From Cochliopodium minus (taxonomy: Eukaryota; Discosea; Himatismenida; Cochliopodiidae): a DNA stretch of 32,854 nt. The stretch's first letter is position 1. Every line of letters starts with the position of its first letter. The stretch covers positions 36,375 to 69,228 of the forward strand of contig JAMYWO010000223.1 in NCBI GenBank assembly GCA_024220525.1, written 5' to 3'. A program made the translations under genes and the position numbers. Shown piece by piece: positions 10,470-19,638 of this stretch. The notes under the pieces are model-generated. The model was not told where the DNA came from and did no database searches. It saw only the letters and a list, made by a program, of their open reading frames with translations.

Positions 10470-13400
10470 TTAGTAAAATTTATCGTTAAAATCTTTTCCA
10501 TATGTTGTTTTTGTGCTGTGATATCTCTTGTCGCTGCTGTTCATGATAGAGTCTTTCAAAAGACGAGTCAATTGAGTTGCAGAAGGAACATTAACATAGA
10601 TGAAATCGAAAAAGTCGTAGAAGTTGTCCACTTGCATTATTTTCGTGCAGCGTTCATAAAGGTTTTGTTTCATCTCCTCTGAAGGAGTACCAAGAGTCAA
10701 ATTGTAATGTTCCAACATATCTCTCCATGATTTCCCTAATAAAAAATTTTGAATTTAACTTTTTATTATTTTTTATTTATTTTGTTTTTTAAATATTTGA
10801 ATTATTTTGTTTTTAATTATTTTGTTTTTTAATTTTAAATAAAATTTTTGTTATTTTTAAATGTAAAATACCTTTTGGACAACTGATATTAGAAATGAAA
10901 TAAGCTTGGAACATCAGTAAACGGAGGGAGACAATGGTAGCATCGAAAGTTTTGTTGATTCTTTCGTGACTTTCTTTGGCTCTCTCTATCTTCTCCAAAC
11001 CAGGCATCTTCTGCAACATCCATCTCACATTTCTGTCACTTGCTTCCGAGAAAACTTCTTTTGCGACATCCGTCCATCTGTATCTTGACAAAGTTAAAAG
11101 AACCAAAAATGATCCTTTATTAAAAAAAAAAATTATTTTTTTTAATTTTATTTGAAATTTATTTTCATTTTTTTAATTTTATTTTTTCTACGATAAATTT
11201 TATTTTTTAAAGAATTTTTTTTAAAATTACCTAAATCTGGAGTCTCAGATTTGTTCCTTGCATCTTCGTATTTGATAAAATTGAGAACGGCCCTGTCGCA
11301 TTTTTTCTCCAGTTGAGGATATTTGCTTGCGTAATAAAGTAGCATGTGATGGAATTGACAATATCCCAACAAAGCTTTCTCTGACATTTGTAATGTGACA
11401 TTTTCTTGCCTTTAAATATTAAAATAAAAATAATGATAAAAAATAAATTAAATTTTATGAAAAATGTAAAATTAAAGATGAAAAATGTAAATAATAATTG
11501 AAAAATTGAAATAAAAAATAAAAATAATCATGAAAAATATATAAATTAAAAAATAAATAAAATAAAAAGAATAAAAAGAATTAATAAAAAATATATATAA
11601 ATAAAAATAAATAAAATTATAGAATAAAAAAAAATTAATAAAAATTATTAAAAATAAAATAAATAAAAATGAAATAAAATTTTTACATTAATGAAACAAT
11701 CATAGAATTCATCATTTTAGGAAGAATAGCCAAAACTCTGTCAGCATCATTGCGCTTACTTGGATTGATCTTGCTGAGGGAGTTGGTAAAGATTTTTTGG
11801 GAATTGTTGGCATGTCCCTTTGTGAGAATCAAGGGGATGAAGTGTTTGAATTCCACTCCCCAAATCGATTTTTTCACACCCAAGTTTTCAAAAGCTAAAA
11901 AAATTTGAAACAAAAAATTTGAAATAAAAAATTTGAAATAAAAAATAAAAAATAAAAAATAAAAAATAAAAATTTGAAATAAAAATTTGAAATAAAAAAC
12001 TAAATAAAATAAAATAAAATAAAAAACTAAATTTAATAATGACTTTAAATAAAAAAAAAAAGAAATGTTAAAGAAAATCATAAAAAAAACAGAAAAAAAA
12101 AATGAACAATTTATCAAAAAAGAAGATGTTTAAAAATGTGGACATGTCCAAAATTTACAACTTTGTTAGCGGATAATAATTTATAACTAATAAATATTGA
12201 ACTGTTGTAAAATTTTGTACATCTCCATTAAAAATGAAAAATGAAAAAAATAATTTTTTTGAATTTTAGTTTTTCTTACCATACCAAGATATAGGATCAA
12301 TGAAACTTGTGACTTCTTTGATTTCAAAACTATTAGGATGATAAACGACATTGACACCGAAACCCAAAATAGTGTGAGGATCATCAAAAGAAAGTTTGGT
12401 GTGGAAACAAGACAAATCCCTCAACTCCTTTATCTGATATCTCTTAATAAACTCGTAGAAGTAAGGACTGCTGCGGGAGAAGTTGTGCAAGTCGATGAAA
12501 GTGGTGAGGTAGGAGATGATCTTCTTCATTACTCCCGATCCCATTCTCTTGAAGTAATCCAACGTGGTTGCTGGTTGGTTGTTATTGTTGGTTCTTTTGG
12601 TTTCAACAATGTTTTGTGAAATGGTGTTGACTTCCTTCTTGACTTCAACAACTATGAAAAAAAAAAAAAAATTTTGTTAAATTTAATTTTAAATCAAAAA
12701 ATATTTTCAAAAATTTCTTGTAAAATTTTTTCAAAAAAAGATGAAAAAATATAACACAAAAATTTGATCAAAAAAAAACAAAAAAAATTTACCTTTTTCG
12801 GGGACTTTCTCAATTACTTTTTTGGTTTCTTCTTTTGGTTTGTTCTCTACCCTTTTTGTCTCCTGTATTCCCACAGATTTGGTGTTGACAATAACTGTGT
12901 TTTTACTGTTATTGTCGTTGTTGTTGGGAGAAGGCTTCTTGGGAGAGGAAGCGACTCTCACTTTCTTGGGAGGGATGTATAACGATGCCATTTCGAGATA
13001 GCTTTTCTTGGGTGCTGATTTAGGTTGTACTATTTCAACAGGTGTTGTAGAAGTGGATGTGGAAGATGTTGAGGGAGTTGTAGATGTAGGTGGAGTTGAA
13101 GATGTTCCTTTTTTTTCTTCGATCACTTTTTCAACGATCTTTTCAACAGATTCCACTTTGATTTCTTGTTGGATGGTTTTATTCTCCATGATGGATGATT
13201 CATCTTTATTATTCAGTTTAATATCATTTATTTTATTGCTGTTATCGAGGGTGGAGTTGTTTATAATCACATTTGTATTGCTGAAGAAAGATTTGGTGGA
13301 TTTGTTCTCGATGGATTCCAATGGGCGGGTGATGTTGGAAGGGGATTCAAGAGGCATCTCCTTCGATACAATCTGCTTCTTTCCCATCAAAATATCCAGA

Positions 13401-14318
13401 AAGCTCATCTTTACTGCAGGACCTGTGCTCTTCAAAGGAACGATATTTTCTTTGGGGATTGTTTTTTCAACAGGTCTCTGGATTTGTGGTTGTTGTATCT
13501 GTGGCTTTATTGGTTGTTGAATTTGTGTATTGTTAGATTGTATTTGTTGTTTTGGTTGGGATGATTGCTTATTTTGTTGCTCATTTTTCTTTTTGTTGAT
13601 GGTAGGATAGTCTTTCTCCTTGGAATTAATGAATTCTTCCTTCCTCTTCATCAAATCTTCCATCTGCTTTTTTTGTATCATCATCAATTCTTGTTTATCC
13701 AGCTCCCTCACATTATTACTGTGCTGTTTCTTTCTTATATTCACCATCTTATCTATCTCCTCCTTATTCTTCTTTGTGGGGCAATTGGGGCAATTAAATT
13801 TCTCTGCCTTATCGAAACATTCCATCAATGATTTTGCAGATACTTCATTTCTTCTATCTCCACCATACTCTTGAGGAACATTCTCATCAAATAAGAAGGA
13901 TTGCAATTGAAATAAAATACCTATTTTTTTATTTATTTATTTATTTATGGATTTAAGAGAAATTTTATTTTTTTTTACTCGAAATACTATAACAAGAAGT
14001 CCATCCTTCATAAGGTCCGGTCATATATTCTTTTAGCATATCTAGGCAGATATATTCTCCAAAAACATTTGGATGTTTGAGATAAGTGCTCACTCGTACA
14101 TTGGGTGGATTCGATGGATAATTCTCAGGGAAGGTCATCATAAGATGAAGATTAATATTCTTGAATACCCCTGTTTTTGGATTCAAAATGACATGCCATT
14201 TAAAGATATTATTCTCCTCAGGTTCGGCATATATGTTTTCAATTGGTTCTTCCCTAAGATCTTTGTAATCTCTTTGCAATCTATTGATTGCATTTTTTTT
14301 AATACTGCCACTATTCAT
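10470..14318 (-). CDS. E2 ubiquitin-conjugating domain-F-box-like fusion protein, 911 aa
   Basis: Seven exons (14318-13979, 13920-12793, 12651-12280, 11894-11687, 11409-11231, 11114-10872, 10735-10470) join in phase to 912 codons. Residues 1-124 are a UBC fold with the HPN motif (82-84), active-site Cys91 in YICLDML, and the GWTSCYS and LFQLQSFL elements normally seen after it, so the E2 should be catalytically competent. A CPNC pair (157-160) follows. Residues about 170-490 are a disordered Gln/Ser/Lys linker with QPQIQRP-type repeats. An F-box-like segment lies around 520-565 (MKKIISYLTTFIDLHNFSR). The C-terminal ~340 residues are helical (SEKALLGYCQFHHM; DRNVRWMLQKMPGLE; VSLRLLMFQAYF) and I cannot assign them. 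E2-only and SCF F-box proteins are usually separate, so this would put charging and substrate recognition in one chain. The ATG at 14318 precedes the E2 helix by about 10 residues. Confidence 0.87.
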
Positions 14319-14621
14319 TTTATTTTCAAGGGTGATTAAAATTTTGTTTTTTTTTTTATTTTTTTTTTTTTCGAAAAATGATTATTTTTTTTTTTTCCTT
14401 TATTTCAACTTTAATTTAAGTATTCTTAAATACAAAAATCTTTTCATTCTTCTCATCCTAAGAGAATTTTTTTAAAATGTCTTGCATATCTATTTAATCG
14501 AATCAATAATGAAAAAATATTAAAGAATTTAAATTTTTTCATTTTTTTTTTTTTTTTTGATTCTATTTATTGAAATTTCTTAATTTAATACTACTTTGAA
14601 GAGGATCAATTTGATTTATTT
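14319..14621. other. Tandem intergenic spacer, no features seen
   Basis: This is poly-T-rich sequence between the E2-F-box start and the glutathione transferase stop on the same strand. Plus-strand ORFs here are Phe/Leu runs produced by T-tracts and carry no family signal. Confidence 0.6.
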
Positions 14622-15860
14622 TCAAAGTTTATACAAATTATCAAACCCAATGTTATCAATCAACTTGAAATACTCTTCTTTAGGCAAAAAGTTCTTATCA
14701 ATCTTGTTGAAAATATCTTTACTTATTTTTGCCTTGTCCAAACTGTAAGGATAGTAAACAGAAAGCAAGTACTCTTCTCTTTTTATCCCTGGGTAAACAT
14801 GAGCTTGTACAGATCTTTCTAATCTATCAGAAGTGGTAGCTCTAACTGCAGGTCTAGAAGCAATGAGATCATACCAACCTCTTAGTTTTGGATATTCTAA
14901 TTAATATTAATTTAAATTTCAGAGAAATATTAAATAAAAAAAAAAAAAATGAACCCTTTATGAAATTATACTTTCTGTATTGTGGAATAGTTATCATTGC
15001 CCTCTCAAAAATTGTAAATAAAGCAATATCTACAATTGAATAAATTTCCCCTAAAAAATAATTTCCCTTTTCATTGTTAGTGAGGATGCCTTCAAGTTTG
15101 TTCAACATATCTTTGAATTTCTTCTTGCTCTCCTCTTCATTTTCCACGTTGGATTTAAGATACTGGAAAAATGCATTGGTGAAAGATTCTACCTCATTTT
15201 TGAGATACAATCTAGATTTCCAACGTAGATGCAAATCTTCAGGGAAAAGTTTTGGTTGTCTTTCTGGAAATCTTTCTTCGAGGTATTCTGTTTAATTAAA
15301 AAATAAAAAAAAATATTAAAAAAGGGTTTTTTGTTTTGATTAAATAAAAAAGATTTAAAAAACTGAAATCAAATTAAATTCACCCACTATTTCCAAAGAT
15401 TCCCACAAGTCCTTTTCCTTTTCATTGTCTCTAATTGCAGGAACAGTAGAAGGTTTAGAAACTTTGTTTAATGAAAAGGGGAAGTTAAAATATTTCACAG
15501 AAACAAATCTGAATTTTTTTTTGAATTACCCTTCATGAATTCTTGAGTTGTTTTGTTGTTTTTGAATTCAATAGGAACTTCAACGTATTCAATTTCATCC
15601 CAAAGTTTTTTTTCTACCTAAAAAAATACAAATGAATGAATTTTTATAAATCCTAATGTTTGGGATAAAAAAAAAAAGATCTTACAATCCTTTTTTTATG
15701 TAAATTCTGATTCAGAAAAGTGTTTAATAATTCTTACGCAATGTTTGCCCTTTGCTTTTTAAAAAGGAAAAAAAGATTTTTTAAAAAAAAGATATAAAAA
15801 TATATAATTTTTTACAGCAAAAGGGCAGAAATCACAGCAATAAAAAGTAATTTTCTTCAT
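14622..15860 (-). CDS. Glutathione S-transferase-like protein, Cys-type (omega/lambda-like)
   Basis: Exons are 15860-15816, 15754-15740, 15706-15686, 15617-15530, 15461-15384, 15287-14955 and 14896-14622. They total 855 nt and encode 284 residues ending in TGA. The N-terminal thioredoxin-like fold has a CDFCPFAQR active site (Cys9 and Cys12), the cis-Pro segment SKPSTVPAIRDN and the SNAIL-like glutathione contact as WESLEIVEYLEERFP. The alpha-helical C-terminal domain contains YFLGEIYSIVDIALF and EYPKLRGWYDLIASRPAVRAT. A ~55-residue C-terminal extension goes beyond the usual GST. The catalytic cysteine suggests thiol-transferase, dehydroascorbate-reductase or glutathionyl-substrate reductase activity and not conjugation. 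One link is uneasy: to keep frame between the 15-nt and 21-nt exons, a GC donor (GCGTAAG, 33-nt intron) must be used. Alternatively, a 12-nt exon (GGCAAACATTGC) keeps GT-AG but loses AQRA. Confidence 0.83.
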
Positions 15861-16005
15861 TTATAATTTTTTTTTTTTTATTTTGATTAATTATTATTTT
15901 TAAAATTTTTTAAAAAAAAGCAAAAAATAAAAAAATTTTAACTGAAAGTTTAAATAAAAACTGACTAAATATAATTTTTAGCTGAAAAAAAAATTAATTT
16001 AATTT

Positions 16006-16535
16006 TTAATTGCTATAAACATTTTTTATTATTTCAAATAAAAGGAATTTTGGAACTTTCAAGTTGAGTAGTTTCTGATTATTTTTCAAACACAAAACAA
16101 AGTAAAAAATTTTCTTTTTAAAAATTTTGCCTAAAAGAATGTGCCTTTCAGTGATATTTTTAAAAAAAATAAAAAAAATTAAAAAAAAAATAAAAAAAAA
16201 TTGTTGCCCCCAACTACTGAATTTTTTTTGACCATCTATTAAAATCAAGATAGAGGGGTCATTTCTGAAGAAAATAGGAGAAGAATAATCGTCAGTTGTG
16301 TTGTTGCCTAATTGACCTGATGAAATTTCCCCAAACACTTAACATCTCCATTATCTTAAAAATAAATAAAAAAATTAAAAAAAAAACATAAAAAAAAAAA
16401 ATATAAAAAAAAAATATTAAAAATTTTTTTTTAAAAAAAAACTTTATACAATATCTGATAAACATATGTCCCCATCCACAATTTACGCTATGTTAACCAC
16501 TTTCATCAAATATATTGAAAGAGTAATTAAACCTT
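16006..16535 (-). pseudogene. Decayed RCC1-repeat exons at the 3' end of the RCC1 gene
   Basis: Reverse-strand RCC1 landmarks survive in order: LITLSIYLMKVVNIA, then CGWGHMFI, then NGDVKCLG, then SSGQLGNNTTDDY, then a C-terminal VPKFLLFEIIKNVY. They lie in different frames. A single-base shift with a TAA separates NIA from CGWGHM (about 16490), and another shift separates CLG from SSGQLG (about 16320). Either the 3' half of the neighbouring gene is eroding or the assembly has homopolymer indels. Confidence 0.6.
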
Positions 16536-16643
16536 TTAAAATTAAATTTCAAAAAACATAAAATATTTAAAAATTAAAAAATTGAAATTAATAAAATTAA
16601 AAATTAAAAAATTGAAATTAATAAAATTGAAAATTTTTTTGAC

Positions 16644-18051
16644 CCAGTTCCTTTTAAAATTCCATCATCTATATTCAAAAATGTCAAATTTTTTTTTCAT
16701 TAATTTTTTTTTTCATTTCAATTTCTAACTGTTTAAAATGAACGAAGAGTGTGCAAATGAAAAAATATCCTTAACACTTTTGTCGTTTTTAATCAAATTC
16801 AGAGAAGGTCTATCAAATGTATCTCCCGCTCCATTAGAACCTAATAAATTTAAAAATAAAAAAAATAAAAAAAAATAAAAAAAAATCAAAAAAATCAAAA
16901 AAGTGAAAAATTGAAAACTATTTATCAAAAAAAAAAATAACGAAAACGTTTTTTTTTTTCCAGCTCCATAATAATCTCCATTTTCAGTGAGAACTAAAAA
17001 ATGAGTCCAACCACAAATCACTTTTTTTATTTTTACATTTTTTAAGACAATGACTTGAGTTTCTACAGGATAATCGAAATTTCCTAAAGTTAATAAAAAA
17101 ATTTTGAAAAATAAAACTAAATTAAATAAAACTAAATTAAAAAAAAAATTATTATTCAAATAAAAATAAAAAATAAAAATAAAAACTTATTATCATCAAA
17201 AAAAAATAGAAAAAGACCTTTTCGAAAGGCGTAATAGACAATCTTATCGTTTTTTCTTTGTATTAAAAAAAAATCTTTTGCACATCTTATATTGACCAAT
17301 CTGTTGTCTTTGAAAAGAAATTTGGGTGTAAAATATTTGCAACTTTCTCCAAGGAAAAACAAATCTCCATTTTCTTTAAAAAATAAAAAAATAAAATTTT
17401 TTAATCTCAATAAATAAATGAATGAAAAAAATAAATGGAAAAAAAGACAAATTTTCAAAAAAAAAAAAAAAAACTACCATGTATTAAAATTGAATAATTT
17501 GATCCACTCGCAATTTTTGTTATTTTTTTATCTTTCAAAACCAATGTAAACTCCTCGACATAAACTTTTGCAAGATAGCCTGTGAAATGTATCAAAAGTT
17601 AAAGATCAAGGTTTAAATTTCAAAATTTCAAAATTTTTATGAACCAGTAAAAAACAATTCTCCATTTTCTATCGAAAATTAATTTATTATAAATTTTAAT
17701 CAATATAAAAAAAATTTCCACCTTTCAATAATAAAGAATGTATATTCCCAATAGAGATCATCTTTATATTATCATCTCTCATCACAAGTTGGGGTGTATG
17801 TTTATCCTCATTATCTTTTAATCCGAGCTGACCTGATGTATTGTTGCCCATTGCATATAATTCTCCAAATTCTATCAAAAATGAATCAAGAAAAAGATAA
17901 ATGCTTTATTTTGATAATATTTTGTAATCCAAAGCATTTTATAAAGGGTAAAATCAATTTTATAACGAATATATAATATTTAAAATACGATTTGCAGAAA
18001 GATCAAGATATTACCATTATAAATAAAGGTATGATTCCCAAGGTTGCTCAT
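16644..18051 (-). CDS. RCC1-repeat (beta-propeller) protein, 3' end disrupted
   Basis: Exons are 18051-18015, 17871-17722, 17668-17645 (24 nt), 17579-17478, 17373-17218, 17083-16961, 16840-16730 and 16668-16644. Nearly every junction is phase 1. Repeats begin with the characteristic NGELYAMGNNTSGQLG and ENGDLFFLGES patterns and are spaced about 50 residues apart; ICGWTHFLVL and YYGAGSNGAGDTFDRP are further blade signatures. About five blades are readable in frame from ATG 18051. RCC1-like propellers act as GEFs or as ubiquitin-ligase and cytoskeletal scaffolds; no partner domain is visible here. Two oddities stand out. The intron between 16961 and 16840 appears to start with GA (GCTG/GAAAAA), since no GT donor fits the phase. 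If the last donor is not used, a TAG at 16725 ends the protein at about 236 residues. The following blades (16006-16535) are frame-broken. Confidence 0.72.
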
Positions 18052-18279
18052 TTTTTTTTTTTGAAGTATTTGTTTTCAAATTTTTTTGTGATCTTGAGAT
18101 TGTTGATCATTGGATATCACATAATTTGTAAAATAAATATTTCCTAACAAGATTCCTTTTTGACTTATTCATTTAAAGACTATCGGACCCAATTTTTTTA
18201 AAAGTAAGATTAAAATTAAAATAAAAATAAAAATAAAAATTTGAAATAAAAATAAAAAAAAAAAAAGAACAATAACAAA
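18052..18279. promoter_or_regulatory. Divergent spacer between RCC1 and hydrolase genes
   Basis: These 228 bp of head-to-head spacer have no coding signal. The hydrolase-proximal half is (AAAAAT)-like and contains one TTTGAAATAAAAA copy. Bidirectional promoter activity is inferred from orientation only. Confidence 0.3.
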
Positions 18280-19323
18280 ATGATCAATTATATCGAATTT
18301 AATGAAAAAGGTTTTTTTAAAAAATTTTTAACAAGATTAAGCTTTAAATCATTTTACCATTGAAGAAATAAAGGGAAAGCTTGAATATTTTACTTTTGGG
18401 GAAGTGAATGAATACGAAAAAGTTCTTATTGTCATACATGGACATTCTACAACAGGAAAGCTATTCGAATTCTGGAATGAGTCTTATAAATCTTTGAAAT
18501 TGAAAGTGTTGGCTCCCACACTTCCTGGATGGGGGAATTCCGTTTTTGACAAAATAGTCCCTGTCAAGTCTTTTCCAGAAATCTTGTCTAAAATAATCGA
18601 AAGAGAAAATGTCAACAGATTTTCTGTAATGGGAGTAAGTTTAGGGTAAAATTAAAAAGAAAAAAAAATTATTTTAAATTGAAAAATATGAAATAAAAAT
18701 TTTTTAAAATATTTAATTAGTTCTGCTTATGCTTGTGTTGTTTCTGAAAGATTTTTCAATAGAATTGACAATGTTTTGTTGGTTGTCCCTGTCTCACCTG
18801 CTACCAAGGAACGCCCCTTCATCAGGAAAGATGCAAAAATAGGAGAAAAAATATTTCTAAGCCTGGCAACTTCTAGTTTATTAAAAAACAAGTTTGGAAA
18901 CTTATTTTCAAGTAAGATTAAAATTTAATAATTTAAATTACAATAAAAAAATATTTATTTTTGAAATTTCTTTTAGATATGATCAAAAAAGATCCTTCAG
19001 ATTTTGTAAAGAAAAACAAAGCAGGCGATCTAGACAAAATGAATCAAGATCTCAAGAATCATGTGATCAATGAACTGAAAAGATCAGTTGAAACAACTAT
19101 GTTGGGAATATCCTCTTACCCTCAAAGCAACTGGGACTTTGATTTGGAAAAGTTTTCAAAGATCTCCAACTCTTTTCTTTTTGTAGCTTCTAAAGATGAG
19201 ATTGTGACAGAGTATCATACTGACTATTACTTTAAAAATGTGAAAAACATTCAGAAGAAAGTATTTGATGCAGATCATTTTGGTATTCTAAACCATTTTA
19301 ACGAAATTATACAAGAAATTTGA
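18280..19323 (+). CDS. Alpha/beta hydrolase fold protein
   Basis: Four exons (18280-18310, 18366-18645, 18721-18911, 18977-19323) give 282 residues ending in TGA. The first exon supplies the ATG (MINYIEFNEK), after which EIKGKLEYFTFGEV leads into the fold; a later in-frame GTG at 18404 is not the start. The fold shows strand beta3 with the oxyanion motif VIHGHSTTG, the nucleophile elbow GVSLG (Ser102, split by intron 2), acid Asp241 in FVASKDEIV and His268 in DADHFGIL. The catalytic triad is therefore complete. The lid region (about 125-200) is short and charged. This architecture is shared by esterases, lipases, C-C hydrolases and haloperoxidase-like enzymes, so the substrate cannot be named. 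No signal peptide or membrane anchor is evident, which suggests a cytosolic enzyme. Confidence 0.87.
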
Positions 19324-19638
19324 AACATAATTTTAAAAAAAAAATTAAAATAATTAAACCTCAAAATAATATTTGAAAATAAAAAAATTAAAATATTAAA
19401 AGAAAAAAATTGAAATAAAAAATAAATTTTAAAATGGACATGCAAGAAGGGAGGTTTGGATTCTTACAAGTATTGATGAATGGGGACAATCTTTGATCAA
19501 TGTTTTTCAGTTTGAAGTTTGCTTTTGGTGTTCAAGTCCACTAAATAATTTTGTTGAAAAAAGCAAAATTTGTAAAAAAAAATAAAAAAAATTTAAAAAC
19601 AAAAAATGAATGACAAAAAAAAATTTTATTTGTAGCTT
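19324..19638. other. Convergent 3' spacer, no gene seen
   Basis: This AT-rich stretch lies between the hydrolase stop and the aminopeptidase stop. A GC-richer patch at 19437-19560 (starting ATGGACATGCAAGAAGGG) has no ORF above about 20 codons and no family signal. Confidence 0.5.

Noticed and set aside
11683-12117. Long minus-strand reading through 11895-12117 as a Phe-rich protein
   Set aside because: The Phe/Tyr runs are intron translation. The exon ends at 11894 with a good acceptor and joins the F-box exon in phase.
12764-13874. Plus-strand ORFs of up to 170 codons opposite the E2-F-box linker
   Set aside because: They are antisense shadows of the long Gln/Ser linker exon. Translations are Phe/Leu/Ser-rich with no family signal, and the opposite strand is firmly coding.
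18404-18406. GTG as start of the hydrolase
   Set aside because: Upstream in-frame codons after an AG acceptor and a phase-matched ATG exon at 18280 give a complete hydrolase N-terminus.
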